DNA from: Marisa cornuarietis
Taxonomy: Eukaryota; Mollusca; Gastropoda; Architaenioglossa; Ampullariidae
Length of the DNA: 64,000 nt
Direction of reading: 5' to 3'
NCBI GenBank assembly: GCA_004794655.1
Contig: SMMW01000622.1
Span: 7,191,501-7,255,500 of the forward strand
Positions 23,201 to 38,200 of the stretch are shown in pieces. Positions within the stretch are counted from its first letter, which is position 1, and each line of letters opens with the position of its first letter. The notes under the pieces are model-generated. The model saw only the letters and a program-made list of their open reading frames with translations, did no database searches and was not told the DNA's origin. The position numbers and the translations under genes are program-made.

Positions 23201-26200
23201 GGGTCTGAGGTTACTAATATAGTTACAAGTGATATCCTTCAAAAATAAAAGGCAAGTGGTATGTCTTTTTTTGACATTTTTCATTTTGATGTCGATTGTG
23301 ATATCTGAGCTCTACATCTTAAATCAACATCTCACCAGTCATGAATACTGAAACATTGTGAGAAATATTCTGGACAAGGACTCTTCAGTCTTTATTTAAT
23401 GGATGAACTGTTCCACTCAGTTCAACCCTCTCAATTAACAAACAAAACGATGTCCATCTTACCGCTAAAAAGAAATGTAACATTTTCTATAAAATTACAA
23501 GCAAGTGCAAGCATCCTCACAGCGACTGTCTTCAAGTTCTTGTTGGTACTTCAGAAGCTGTGGATGCATGTTGCTGATCACAGTGAAAAGGGACTGTACA
23601 GAGGAGTCATTAGCAATGGGGCGTCCTCGCTGAGAATTGCTGCGCATGCGGTTGACAAAAATCTCCAGACTGCTCTGCAGCGCAGCCAAGAACTGGGCCT
23701 TCTCAGATTCAGACTGTTCTCCATTCTGAATAGGTTGCTCCATACCAAGAGGAATCTGTAAGAAGGGGTAAAAATTCCACCTGTTCTCTATTTAGATCCT
23801 GTCAATATTGTCACCCAAAACGTCAAATCAACATTTCCTGTCAAGGAATTTTTTTGCCAAAACCCAGCGACAGACATTTCTGCTAATCATATACAATAAG
23901 TTACTCTTTCTTAAGCCAGCCTATAAAATTCTTGAGCTTTTGTACAAACCTCTGTAGTCTTAGTCCCTGTGGTTTGTGGAGCATTAGTCACAATAGGAGC
24001 AGAAGGCATTGTTGTGACAACTTTGGCCTCTTCAGAGCGTTTCTGCCAATAGTTTCGGTTCAAGTAGCGGGCTAATTCAGGATCCATATCTGATGTGTCA
24101 ATGGAGGGTATGACCTGCATACAAAAGGAAAACTATTCTTTGACTCCATACTGCAATGCTGGACACTTCAATAAAAAAAAAAAAAGTTCTTTCATCTTTA
24201 AAACTGAGCACCCATTTCCAAAGATTTTATGGCTCTTAAAAATCCAAATTTATGATAAAAGTAACTGGTCAGGAGGATACCCCAAAACTTAAAATCTGTT
24301 CTGAATATCTTTAAGGGTTTTTGTTAAAATACGTGTTTAAATACCATATAAATAGTGTAAATGTTTTTTGAATACCTACAATGGAAACTGATTTTAATTG
24401 TTTTCATTAAAAAAAATGTACAAGTATTTTAAAAACACAGCTACACAATAATATAAGTCATATACCAAGACTCTTGAGGTTTAGTAAACTAAAGACAATG
24501 ATCTATAGGATGACACAAGATTTTTTTTATATTTCAAAAGATCTTGGAGATATAAGCCATCAAACTTGGTACCCAACCGTGAACTTGGCAACTGGAGATT
24601 TTTTTTCTTTAAATATCAATTTCAGCCAAAATAATGCAACATATCATCCTTAAGTTTGGGCACTTCTAAATAAAACTGCAAAATTTCAATGCTGTACCAC
24701 GCCTATCTTGAGAAATTTGTTTTTGCATTCAAGCACCAGCAGTCAAAAACAGCAATTGGAAAAATTCAAGTTTGAAGTTTTACCATGCACATAGCGTGTG
24801 GCAGATCACTTTAAAAAAAAGTCTCTCATTTTTATGCTACAGCCAAAACTGTTATTTTTTCTAACACTCTTTACCTTAAAAAAAAAAACACCAATTCCTT
24901 CAAGCTACTGGTAATGGTAAAGAACAGCAAATATGCACAATATGATGAAGCATAAGGGAAGGTGCTAAGTAAGAAATGAATACTGATTGGTCAATTGGTC
25001 AAGACTGCTCCGATGGTGTTGGTTTTGTAAAGAAATATGCACAAAATAAACCTGGTATAAAACTCTAGGAGGAAATTACCAGACCGAACATCTGACCAAC
25101 AAAGCATCTTTCTACTTGAAGAGCATACATTTCACTTACAGCAGTTGAGCTACACGAAAATCTGCTGGTAATAAAGCCTTACAATATATTGTGCTAAGCT
25201 TACAGTGGCCTGAGCCCCATCTGGATGAGATGTAGGCTTGTTGCTGCTGCTACTTCCATAGACACCATAATTCTGCCTCAAACGGTCACGCTGCCATAAA
25301 AAAAAAATTCTTAATACTACCATTCCAAATCTTTATTTCTTTAACACATGCTCATCTCTTATACAAAAAAGTTGAAATGGTAACCATTTTAGATGGAGTC
25401 TGATTTTAAAGAACTTTGCTTTGAAACATGTTCAGCCAAAATCTGCCTGAAACTTAAAATTCTTATCATGACCACCTACACAGCCTGAAAGGGGACTTCA
25501 ATTGAGGCATTCTGACAATAGCGCAACTCAGTAAGCACCTCTTTCTCTTTTGATTCAGCCTCTGAGCGTGACAAAGCCAAAGCAAGCTGCAGCTCTTCCT
25601 CCTCAGCTATTTCCTGTTCAGAGCGAGCTGGTGGAACCTGTAAGTAACACAAACTTACTAAACATGTCAACTGGCAATATAAAAAGAGACATAAGAAAAA
25701 AGTACACTTTTATCAAATTCTTGCCAGTAATTTGACGCAAATGATTTGCAGCCTCGCTTCTTAAATCTGTTCCATATGTCATGAGATAACTCTAATGGGT
25801 AGGTAATAATCGCCCCAATTAGTGTCTAGGGCGACTTTTTGACAAGCCTGAGGCCCCTTTTGCAAGAAAGAGGGGGCGTATGTCTAGCGTAGAGGTATTG
25901 TTTTGAGTAGATCGTGGAAGTGGTGCGTAGGGCAGACGGCTCTAAGTGGTTTCGGCAGCCAAGCGTGACTGGCCGGCTGGCCGAAGGTCAACAATGTCTA
26001 GGTGAGAGAGACACCCCGGGGGCTCGCGCACCTGTCTGCCAGACCACGTAAGTAGGACATGGGGAGGGAGGCTTAGGCACCTGTCCATCACGCCACCCGT
26101 AGGCATGGCCAATGGTCAGAGTAAGCAGATCTCCTCTTGTCGTTATTGGCTGTACTTGTTGCTGATTGGATGATGAGTGAGTGACCAATGGCATCCCTCG

Positions 26201-29200
26201 TTGTGTGTATCTGTAAGAATGTGGGATAAAAGTAGGGGGACGAGAACACGCTTCGCTTACTTTCGGCAAGACTGAGACTGGTATCCAGGGCGCTGCGTTG
26301 CAGTGGATTGACTCCTATCTTGCTGATAGATCTCAGAGAGTGATTGTCGGCTCTGCAAGCTCTGAGGCAGTTCCTCTGGTGTGTGGCGTACCACAGGGAT
26401 CCATTCTGGGTCCATTATTATTTTCTGTATATACTTCACAGCTTGGACAGGTAATCGAACGCTTTCAGATGGGACGACAGCTCTTTGCGGACGATACACA
26501 GATTCTAAACAGTTTTCCCCCTGACCCAGCAGTGGCTAGGAATGCGCTTCAATGACTTAAATCTTGTTGTGTCGCAGTGAAGGCATGGATGACCAGAAAT
26601 CGTCTTAAACTCAACGACGACAAGACAGAAGCGTTACTGTGTGGCCCCAGGGCCAGAAGGGAGCAGATCGGCATTAGTGCCGTACAGGTCGGCGACGCCT
26701 CCATAGCCTTTGCTGTGTACGGGACCTCGGGCTGTTTATTGATGCAGAGCTCTCCATGTGTAACCATGTTAGTTCTGTTGTGGCAAAATCCTACTACTTT
26801 TTGAGGACTTTAGGTAGACTACGGCTTATGCTGACTCAAGCTGCTGCCAACTCACTTGCTGTGGCTACCATCATATCAAGATTAGACTACTGTAATAGTG
26901 CATTGTGGGGTATACCTGCTACACAGTTGGATCGACTCCAAAGAGTTCAAAACACAGCCGCCAGGATTGTCACCCGTGCAAAGTGGTCCACTAAGCACAT
27001 CACGCCTATCCTACAGAGCCTTCACTGGCTCCCAGTGAAAAAGCGCATTGATCACAAAGTGCTTTCGATTGCACAGTCCTGCATGTTTAAAACTGCTCCT
27101 GAATATTTACAAGAGGTAGTTCCTCCTTACCAGCCGTCACGTGGTCTGCGCTCTGGCTCCCAGTCACGCTTCTGTCTCCCTGCAGTGGAAGACACAAACA
27201 AGAAGCGCACTGGAGCCAGGGCCTTCAAAAATGCGGCACCTAAACTGTGGAATGCTCTGCCATCGTCATTGTCCACCATCACCTCACCAACCACGTTTCG
27301 AAAAAGACTGAAGACCCATCTGTTTATTTAAGACGGACTTAAACTTAAACAACCAAGCAACACTTGTGTCTTTATTTTTTACTTTCCTGGTATTTATCTA
27401 TTTATTTACTTTATTTTATTTATTTTTTTTTTCTTATTTTTTATTTATTTTGTTTTTGCTGCGCAATGAGCATTCTTCCGAATGGATACCTGCGCATTAC
27501 AAATGGACATCATCATCATCATCATCATCATCAAGACGTCAGAGTGGACGGAGCAACTGGTCAGCAGCCGAAGCGACTTCAGCTTCCTAACACCAGCTAC
27601 ACTTCTGCCTCGAGACCGAGTCTTAAGCCACGAGGGCAAGACTCAGGAAGAAAGAAGCTGAGTTAGAGAACCTTGAGAGAAGGAGGTGAGTCAGTGACGA
27701 TGGACTGTCAGGACTGCCTGCTGTCGCCGTGGAAATCAAAGGGCTACGTGACCAGGGCTTGCACTACCTGTGTGAGGTAGACATTTGACGTTAAGGCCGC
27801 CAGAAGTCGTCGGTTCTCAAGGAGTGAGAATGCCTGTTGGTGGTGTTCGTTTGGCGGCTGTACGTGGCATTACAGTCGTCGAAGACACCACGTGTGTGCC
27901 TAGGAGTGGGACAAAGCTCGAATCTGTGTCGCAGGGAGAGCAGTCGTCGCTCTCTGACGTGGTTGGCAGTTCGAGGGGGGAAGACAACGGACCGTCAGAA
28001 AATACTTCGAGGGAAGTCGTCAGCGTGTAGTGACAGTCAGCAGAAGAATTGGACTCACAACAAACCAGCTTTAACAGAGCTAAGTGGTTGCGCTTGCGAG
28101 TGTGAATAGTAGTTGAGAGAGGTAACAGCACTGTAACATCAGAAGTACGTTTTAGCACGGATAATATTGGTACCCCCCATAGACGAGTCCATTTGCTTGT
28201 ATTCATTGTTTGGAATGCTTTTGTGGTAAATAAATGTTTTCTTTATTGTTATACGCTAAAATCACACGTCGTTAAGTATTGTGTTCAGGGAAGAGCAGGG
28301 GTGGGGGCTCGTGAGCCAAGTAGTGAAACTGAATGATTGACATGTGATTATCCTATTTTCCCCTGCAAGTTTATGTTGACATGGGCAGCTAGAGTTGACA
28401 TAACTAGTGCCCACGTGCCCGACTCCCCAGGGCCAGTATTCAGGTTCTGGTTGAGAAAACCAGGAATACTGTCACACCATAGACTTAACAACTTAATGTG
28501 CATGTGTGTGTATATACATATATCTTCGTGTATACCTGAGACTGCTTGGACAGAGGACTGGCAAGGTATTCAGAAGGCAACTCATCATCCTTCTTACCAC
28601 CTCTGAAACATAGAGGAAAATGTATGTTATGAAAATAAGAATAAAAAACAACAGTATCTGGGAGGGAAATAACAATGTGATCTTCTCTTGATAAGATCAG
28701 CTATTCTTTAATGGCAAAAATCTGATGAGTTTTAAGAAATAAATAGTTTTAAAAATGATACAAGTTCGGCATGCAGCCAAGTCTTTAAATCATGGAAATT
28801 AATGATTAAGTGGTATAGACTTTATATTTTCTGATCATTCAAAAAAATACAAAAATGTTGACAATGTTCTAGCAGATTATTGACACTTCTTGCACGCTAC
28901 AGAAAAATAAAAATGTTATTGATAATTAAAACACAATTTAAGATAGTATCCTGTACCAAAAGTTAACTTACGGTTTGTTGATCTTGTCATAGCATGAGTC
29001 ACAGACACGAACCTCTCGCTCAATACCAAATTTGGGTATTATGGAATTTTTGCTTGAGCATTTTTGGCAGAAGACATATCCACAATTTCGGCAGTGGTGC
29101 TGGAAATAATGCCAATAAAAGATCAACAAAGTTACAGTTTAGAATAGTACATATTACAGTATTGTGTGATTGAAAATCTATTCTATAAAATCAAACTATT

Positions 29201-32200
29201 ACTCAAATTAGCGAAAGATATGGCAAACTTTTATTTGTGAAATGATTGGGTTGCTGGAATAGAGCACACCACAAGTATGGTTAACCAAATAAGCAATAAA
29301 ACTTGGTCTGTTCATTCAGGGAGTGTTCTCCCCATGAATTCTCTTAGTCTGATAACTACTATCTAACTACCTAGTTTTTTTTATCTAAAAGCTGCAAAAA
29401 ATAAGATGATTGCTACACTGCAGACTACTCATTTGTTGCATGTTCTAATACAGATTTTCATAACAAAAAAGAAAAATAAGACAACTCAAATATTTTAATT
29501 ATGCAATAATTTCTTGCACAATACTGCAGTATATTTTATTAAGAATTCTCCTTTAAAAGTTTTATGAATTATAAACATCAACACTTAAAATAAAAATGTC
29601 TAAAATTTACACACCATTGAAAATACTATTTTAGGTAGTAAATTTTGTTGTTCAACTTTTTATCAGATGATACGACTGTATGGCAATCACTGTATTATCC
29701 ATCTCAATTCCAGTTGCGTGCTCCTAATTGGACTAATGACCAACGAGCACACAAATTCCACCCCCTTCCCAAATCCGATCTTGTCAGACTAGCGAGTGCA
29801 CCTGAACAGTATTTCGAGTGAAGGTGAGGAGCAGCTCAAGATATTAGCAGTTTTGGAGTGACCTAGTTGAATCTGAAATAATGTCAGATTTAGATACTAC
29901 TTTGATAAATATACATAAGGTTCACAAGCTTTTGTTATATTGTTTTGATGATAAATAAATTCATTTTTCACACCTACCCTCACAGATTTTCTTTCAAAGC
30001 CTTGTGTTGATACTGACTCTTGTTCGAGCCCATTTGAGCCTTAGTTATGCACAAAAGAAACGTGCAATGTTGTATTTTGTTGGAATCAGCATTCTCTTAC
30101 CTAACTCGCTACGCGAGTAAAAGGCCTATGCTAAAAATAGTTCTAAAACTATTTTCAACTTTCTTGGGTCACCCATTCCAATTTAAATCATTCATGGCTA
30201 TTGGCTTATATGGTAGTTTCCGGTGAAAAGAAAATTCAAACGATGTGTTTCAACTGATTCCCGACATTATTTGTCCCTAACCACCTGCAGCCATCTACAA
30301 ACACCAGGCAGCAAAAGCCATATGGTGAGCATGCAATCCTGGAGATGTAGTTGCACCTCAGATGACACAAAGTTTATCCATACAGCTTCTTAACAGCAAA
30401 CACTGTATCAACAGTGCACAAAAGAATGAAGTGGATAAAATCTGTTCTAATGAAACAAAGCTGGTCAGGTGAGCTCACTGGTCAAGAAGAGCAGTATCAG
30501 GGGCGAGTTGTATGCTCACTGGTAACTGGTAACAATTGTCCAATTAGGAGCAAACAGCTGGAACTGAGGTGGCTAATAGGCTGATGTCTACAGTCATGTG
30601 ATCTTGTATGATATTAAGAAGAAATAGCATTTCTTAAAATTATTAAAGTTTGTTTCTCTTATAAAGTGACAGTAAATATTTTTAATGACACAAACAAATA
30701 GAATATGCATTTCAATATTTTACTAGAAAAATATACAGAATTTCAATATCAAAGAATTAATATTCCCCACCTTGCGCTGCACCATGCCAAACTGTACTCT
30801 ACATCGAGTACATGTCTCCCCATCTTTCCACTCTGGAGCTTTCTCTGAAGAGAACATAGCATCAGCCTCCTTCAAGACTGGGAACTTGTGCCCTGCACAT
30901 AAACCAGGACAGTGCAGAACATGAATCAAGGGTTTATAATTAAAAAAGAAAAACAAACAAAACTTTGCTGTTATGGACTAAAATCTTCAAGATTGGGTCT
31001 CTAGGCAGTTTAGCCTGCTTTATGCTATAATAAATATTTACCAGAAAAATGTATGCACCAAAAAACAAGGCACAAAAACACTTATTTTACAGTAAAGACT
31101 CTGGGTACATGCTACCTCCAAATTGGTAGTGGGGCGACCATCCCTAACCCAGCGGGTCCCCAGGTGGCGGATAGGGGAGTGGCCCTTAGATATAAGGGTT
31201 AGCTGCGAAATAAGTCTAGGTCCCTTATGGGTCCTCGATCGAATAAGCAGTCCCGGACCAACTGGCGGTACACCTAACAGGATGGGGCGGGTAAGTAGGT
31301 GGCACTACTATACCCCACCAAAATCCCCCAGATGTCCCAGGACGGGTGTATCATGCGAGTAAGAGCCGCGCTATAAGCTCTAGCCCCCTGTGTTCCCAGG
31401 GCCAGTTTCTGGACTAGGAACGGGAGGAGGTTTGGCCCCCTACGTGCGGCATGCAGGCCCACCGGTGGGTGGACAAGCCCTGGTGCCCACGAACCAAACC
31501 CCGAGGTGGTTCCTTGGCACCAAAAACCAGCCTTGTGCTCCCAGGGATAGGCTTTTGAGCCAGAAGCTAGGAGAAGGAAAACTCTGATATAACACCCGGC
31601 CAGAGGATGGTCGTCAGCCTTGGTTGGCAAGTCTTCTACGAGAAGGAAAACTCGGACAAGAGAAACCAACGCCGAAGACGGATGCGCTGGGCCAAAGTGC
31701 GCGTAACGGCAGTGCAACGCTTTCCGCTCAAATGATGGATGACAACAGATCAAATCGTGATGATGCTTTACCTGTGGAGTCCCCCCGGGCAGGTAGAGTG
31801 TCGGGTCCCGAGCCTCAACGGGATCCACCCCAAGTTACCGGCGGTCACCCCGTCCCGCGATGTGGAGTCAGGTCACGGAAACGGAGGGTAATGGCTATTG
31901 ACCAACGAAAAACAACAGCCCGAACAACCAGACCTCTAAACATCCTTCAATGGAATGCTGAAGGGGTTTTCAACAAAAAGCTACCTCTCACTGAGAGGCT
32001 ACATACAGACAACATAGATGTAGCCTGCATCCAGGAAACCCATCTTAACCCAAATCATCGCTTTGTAGTGAGAGGTTACCAAGCTTTCAGGCTGGATAGG
32101 GAGGAGAGACACAAAGGAGGAATTCTGTTTTTAGTCAAGAACAATATCCCAGTACGAGATTTCACTATTGACACAAATCAACAGTCGGAGATCCAAGGCA

Positions 32201-35200
32201 TAACCTTTCTCTTGAAAAAAACAGAAATAAACATAACCAACCTATATTGTCCTCAAGACAAAGAACTGTCCCTCCACCTCATCAACATTGCTGAGGAAAA
32301 TACAATAATCCTGGGAGATTTCAACAGCCATTCTACCTGCTGGGGATACACAGCGACCGACAAGAGAGGAGAGGAGGTAGAAGACTGGCAGATAGAAAAC
32401 AGACTGATGCTGCTGAATGAACCAGATGATCCGCCAACATACTTCTCCAGAAGATGGCTCACATCTACCCCAGACCTTGCTTTTGCCACCGGAGACCTCA
32501 CAAAAAAAGCTAGAAGAGATGTTCTGAGCCAGCTAGGTGGAAGTGACCACAAACCAGTTAAAATCAGTGTTGAAACAGATGAGGAATCTCAAGACCCCAA
32601 ACTGTTTCCAAGGTGGAACTACAAGAAGGCCGACTGGGAGATGTATGCCTCTCTGACTGATGTATACACCAAAAACAAGAAAGACCGCAACATCAACAGA
32701 CTAGTCAAGGACTTGAACAGGGCCATCCTAAAAGCCGCCCAAGAAGCCATACCTCGAGGTGCAAGACGAAATTACAGACCCTACTGGACAGAAAAGTTGC
32801 AGAATTTAGAGAACATCGTACAAAAGGCCAGAGAAGAAGTGGAAACAACATTACCTTGAAAGCTGCCACTGCTAAATACAAAAAGACATATCTGCAGGCT
32901 GCAAGGAAAAGCTGGAGGGAGAAAACAGAGCAACTCAATTTGGATAAAGATGGACAAATGCTCTGGAAATTAACAAAAACAATGAATGATGAATGTACCA
33001 GAGGAGCCCCAGTCGTCATTGAGCACAACCAAGAAATATACTCGGGAAGAAAGGCAGCAAACATCTTCATAGATAAATATGAAGATTTCAGTAACATCAC
33101 TGTGCCACCAGAACAAAAAGAACAAATACGACTGGAGACCAAAAATCAAGAAGAAGAAGAAGAGAAAGAAGTAGACGAAGTAATGACAAAACCCTTTTCC
33201 ATGCAGGAGCTACAAGAAGCGCTGAAAGGAAAAAAGTCACCAGGGCCAGATAAGATCACGAATGAAATGCTCTTGCATCTTGGCTCCAGAGCCAAATCAG
33301 TCTTGTTGGACACCTTCAACAACAGCTGGAAAAGTGGACATGTACCACAAATTTGGCGCGAAGCAGAGATGGTACCAATCCATATGAGAGGAAAAGATCG
33401 AAAGAAAGTTGAAAGCTATAGGCCCATCAGCCTCACCAGCTGCATGGGAAAGCTAATGGAAAGACTGATCAATACTCGGCTCAAATGGTACATGGAAAAG
33501 AATGAAGTCTTTGCACCACAGCAGGCTGGCTTCAGAGAACATAGGTCTACCGAAGATCAAGTGACCTACATTGCACAGAAGGTAGAAGACGGATTTCAGG
33601 AGAAGAAAATCACCCTAGCAGTGTGGGTTGATATGGAACGAGCCTTTGATCGAGTGTGGAAGGATGGACTGAGATTGAAGCTCCGTCAGTGTGGCGTGGC
33701 AGGATCCATGCTTAAATGGATAGAAGAGTACCTGCACAACAGGCAAGCCAGAGTACACCTCAGTGGGCAGTACAGCAGGAAAAAAGTACTGCGGGATGGC
33801 GTTCCACAGGGCGGAGTTCTCTCCCCTACATTATTCCTCATCTTCATCAATGACATTGTTCGAGATCTCCCGAAAAATGTCTTCGGAGCCATTTATGCAG
33901 ATGATCTCGTGCTCTGGTGCACAGAAGAGCACATTACCACAGCAAACTACAGAATGCAAGAAGCACTGAAAGTCCTGGAAGCGTGGACTCAGAAGTGGCT
34001 CGTGGCTATCAACACACAGAAAACCACCTACACTATTTTCAACCTGTCCCCCAAGACACAGAGGGCAACGCTGAAGATCAATGGACATACATTGCCACCA
34101 GAAGACACCCCCACTTACCTAGGTGTGGCCCTTGACCGTCATCTCACCTGGAAGCAACACCTGGAGAAATCACAGGAACGGCCTGGCGCTGATGAAAAAG
34201 CTCACAAGCTCAACGTGGGGAGCAGATGCGAAGATTCTGAAGAGACTGTACACAGAAAGAGTCAGACCGGTACTGGAGTATGGAATGGCAGCATGGGGAA
34301 CTGCAGCTAAATCGAATTTCGACAAAGCATCCAAGGTCCAGAACCAGGCAGCGCGTATCATCACTGGTGCCATGCGATCTACACCCATTTCTGACCTGGA
34401 AACCGCCACTGGCCTGGAGTCGCTGGAATCAAGGCGCGACACCAAGATCCTGACACAGTCTGCAAAGCTGAAGCGTCTGTCAGACCATCCAATGAAACAA
34501 AGGATGGAACAACCCACAAAAGGAAGGCTGAAGCGCTCCAGCTTCATCCACCAGGCCAGACTGCTGGAGCGAAAGAATCCAGACCTCTTGGATCAAGGAC
34601 CAAAGGAAATTCCTAGGACGCAAAACCCTGCCTGGAAGCGTACTAGCGAGCCTCGAATCCAACTCAGCATCCCTCAAGTGGAGAAGAAGGGCACACAGAG
34701 CGACAAGGTACGCAAGGCCCTTGCCCTGGAGCACATACATGATCACTATACAAGACAAACATGGACTCATGTCTACACCGATGGATCTGCTACGGAGGCT
34801 GTACGAGATGGAGGAGCCGGTATCTACATCAGATACCCAGGTGGGAATGAAAAAGAACTGTCCATCCCCACTGGCAAGTATGCCACCAACTACAAGTCAG
34901 AAGCGGAAGCCCTCCGTACAGCTATAGCCACAGTGGCAAACAGCACCGAGACGTCGGACTCCATTGTTTTCTTTTCTGATGCCCTCTCCGTCCTCCAGGC
35001 CTTGCAAACATCCAAAAACAAAGAACTAGATGACCTGTCTCTTGAACTCACCTCCCTCTGCACAAGGCACACTGTCACACTGCAGTGGATTCCTGCACAC
35101 TGTAACCTTCTGGGTAACGAAGCTGCCGACAGGCTGGCAAAAGAAGGATCGGCAAAAGAACAAGTCAACAGAGTTGTGTCCTTTGCAGAGGCAAAAACCA

Positions 35201-38200
35201 TAATCAAGGCAAAACAATGGGAGATATGGCAACAAGAGCACCCCAACTACAACAAGATGGATGGCTACCATCTTCTGACCAGACGTGAGCAGGTTACCAT
35301 CTTCCGCCTGCGTACGGGACATAACCGGCTAAACTGGCACCTTTACAACAAATTCAAAATTGGCCAGTCTGGCCAGTGCCCTTGCGCTACCGGTAATATG
35401 ACCACAGAACACATATTACAGGCCTGTCCCACATACGCCACCCTCAGGAGGAAGTACTGGCCGGAAAAAACGGCAGTGACCCAAAAGCTCTACGGTGCCC
35501 TGGCGGACCTGCAGCAAACAGCAACCTTCATCAAGGAGACTGGCCTCACCATCTGAGCGATCGAGAAAAAAAAAAAAAAAAAAAAAAAAAAACAGTAAAG
35601 ACTTACGTCCGTCCACTTACTCTAGCCTTAAGTATGGTGTGTATATGGGCTTGCAAGCAAATGTGTGAAAATGAATGCTTCTCGCATGTAGTTAAACGCT
35701 GCAAAAAATAGATCCTATGGCAAAATAAATATACAGAGGTAGAAGGTAGAGGATGCTTGACTACAAATGTTAAAGAGAAATGTAGCTCATCTATGTCCGT
35801 TTAGCATGCCAAAGTGGTTTGACATCGACACAGATGCTACAATGATTCAGGTGCAACAGCCCTAGTACAAGAAGCCAGGCCCCCACATCAGGCAGTTAAT
35901 TAAGGTCTCCGCATATTTTATAATTCACTTCAGGAATATTAAAAGCTTTGATAATATTTTAACTTACCTTCCATCTTCAGCAGGTGGAATGTATCTTCTA
36001 CAGCTCTGTAGCTTGGTTCATTACGGAAGGCATGGGACCACGTTTGAATAAGTTCAAGAATCTTTCCTTTGACAGGATCTGAACGGACCTAGTAAATCAT
36101 TTAATAGGTTTAAGCAATTAGTTTACTTCCACTTATGATGAACAGTTTAACTGGTCAATTGTAAAACAGACTATTTACTGTTATTAAACAGTACTTATTC
36201 CATGTATAACACTGATGAAAACTAGATTAGAATGATTAGTAAATAGTTCCAACATTATTACCTTTACTTGATCTTTTAGAAATTCCATAAAATCCTTAGT
36301 AGCAACTTCTTGATGAAATGGAGTCCCACAGTTTTTAACACAGGTCTCCAGGACCTAAGACATGTGTTAACATAATTTAAATTCTCAAAGTATGCTAAAC
36401 AGAAAAAAATCTAATGCAACACATTATGTGAAAGTAATGCACTTCAAATGCTCTGATGCTGTTAAAGTCAGCATGGGATGACGATTCCTAAGACTGAACG
36501 CACTGACATGCACAGGATAAAAACATTTCAAAAGCAAGTACTGAAATATATAAGACCAATCATTCTGGATGAAATGCTGGGCTGGGCTTTGGAAATGAAT
36601 GTGATGACACTTATATAGGGGAAGCAGATGGCCGAGTGGTTAGAGTGCCTGTGTCTGAACTGAGAGAACACACTGGTTCAGTTCACGAAAGCAAACTTCC
36701 CCAGTTGACCCAGCTGGTGAGAATGGGTACCTGATTCCATAGAAGGTTGGGGAAGACAAGGCAGTAAGGGATAGGAGATGGGCACCACCCTAATGTAAAG
36801 CTGGCCCCGAGAAAAGTAAGGTCTCTAACACCTCACCCTTCAATGACCTGAAAAGGTTAGGGGATTACCTCTACCTTACATTTATATAATGAAAGTCATG
36901 TGATCTTTGATGTCCTAAGGTTCCTTCATGACAGCTCACTCATTAAGAGCACCCACAAATAGAATTTGTGTGGTGCTGACATTACAAGTTGAAATGAGGT
37001 GCATTAGCAGAGGGGTGTTGGGTATGATAACAGAGGGGAGTGGAGCCCAAAAGACTGAAAAGAAAGGCATCAGGCATGGAGCTGTGTACTGCTGATAAGC
37101 TACCTTTAATAAACCAGGTAACAAAAATATTTTAGTTTTTTTCCGTCAGTTAAAATTAGGTACAAGCTTAAGCCATGATCAACTTTAAAGCTCTGCCCAG
37201 TTTTGGCACAACACATTGAATAGTGTTGAATGTCAGCCTTCCTATATCAAATTTATTTCTTGACAGATTTAAACATCTTACTTGTAAGGCATAGGAAGCA
37301 ACATGGGGATTATCAACTGCGATTTTCTTCCTAATACCAAGCACAGCAAGTTTTGGTCTGAAACATAAAACAATCTTTACAGCAACCCATCTATTAAACT
37401 CATATTTTAAAATGTTTCATCACTTTTTAAAAACATGTTTAGGTTAAAAGGCTTTCAATGAAAGTTTCACTTATATGTCTGTCAGAGAGAATGAGTAATT
37501 TTGACATGCATACTTTGCCCTGGCACAAAGCTCATGGAAAAAAAAGTGTCGTAAGTCGCAATTATAACCAAGTGAAAACTACAGATTTCAACAATTACAA
37601 CAATGACAGGATTTAGAATTTATCCTTTTTCTCACATGCCATACTTAACTAAACACAAGTTCATGATCTGTATGAACCTAAAAATTTTTTGTGGGCATAC
37701 TAGACATCAGAATTATGCTGACTCTGAATCAGGATGGTCATAGGTTATTTTGACCCAAGACCATATTGCCCCACAGCCTAACTCAAACCACCCCAGCTAC
37801 GTCAATATCATCCCAACTAAGATCATATATTCACATGTAAGCTCAGCTGCCTTTTTTAAACAGTCTTGTAAATAAGTTCAACCACCATTTTACTGAACAA
37901 AAATGGCTGCTTGCCAGGAGGGAAATAGGTGTTTTACACCACACCAGTAACTAAGGCTATATCATAGCAAAGAAGCCAGTCCTGTAAACATATGCCACAT
38001 GCAGAGAAAGAACAGCATGTTCAAGTCGAGATCTGAACCCAGGACAACCAATTCTCACTGTCTTGGTGACAGACACTAACTGCTACACCAGTGGACCACC
38101 CTATTACTGCTTGGCAATGCACATGTAGAGAACATACCTTATAATGACACATCAACACAATTCTCTCTTTAAAGAATTTTTTTTAAATTAAAGATTCTCT

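Larger units (their letters stand above)
25830..28300. mobile_element. Nested insertion in HGS intron 8: unknown GC-rich element split by a LINE
   Basis: Two blocks (about 25830-26270 and 27534-28300) are clearly more GC-rich than the surrounding intron. They are separated by a CR1/L2-like LINE. CAAGAC just before the LINE (about 26266) and again just after its CAT-repeat tail (about 27533) looks like its target duplication, so the two blocks were probably once continuous. The outer block has a TATA-like ggataaaag near 26222 and an AATAAA near 28229, which would suit a long terminal repeat. No clear ends or coding region were found, so the class is open. Confidence 0.45.
31101..35591 (+). mobile_element. 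Near-full-length I-like (Ingi/Nimb type) LINE with poly(A) and target duplication
   Basis: About 4.5 kb lie between perfect 12-bp direct repeats (31089-31100 and 35592-35603). The order is a GC-rich 5' UTR (31101 to about 31620), AP-type endonuclease, RT, RNase H, a C-terminal zinc-knuckle-like motif ([18 protein letters not shown]), then a poly(A) tail at 35566-35591. RNase H after RT points to the I group. Two single-base frame breaks, near 32845 and near 34175, split the one long ORF. It lies antisense in HGS intron 5. The intact repeats and tail suggest a recent insertion. Confidence 0.92.

Noticed and set aside
27817..28206. 129-codon minus-strand frame
   Set aside because: It lies in the GC-rich unknown insertion, has no recognisable residues and no splice support.
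31274..31828. 184-codon minus-strand frame
   Set aside because: It is antisense to the GC-rich 5' end of the I-like LINE, with no conserved content.
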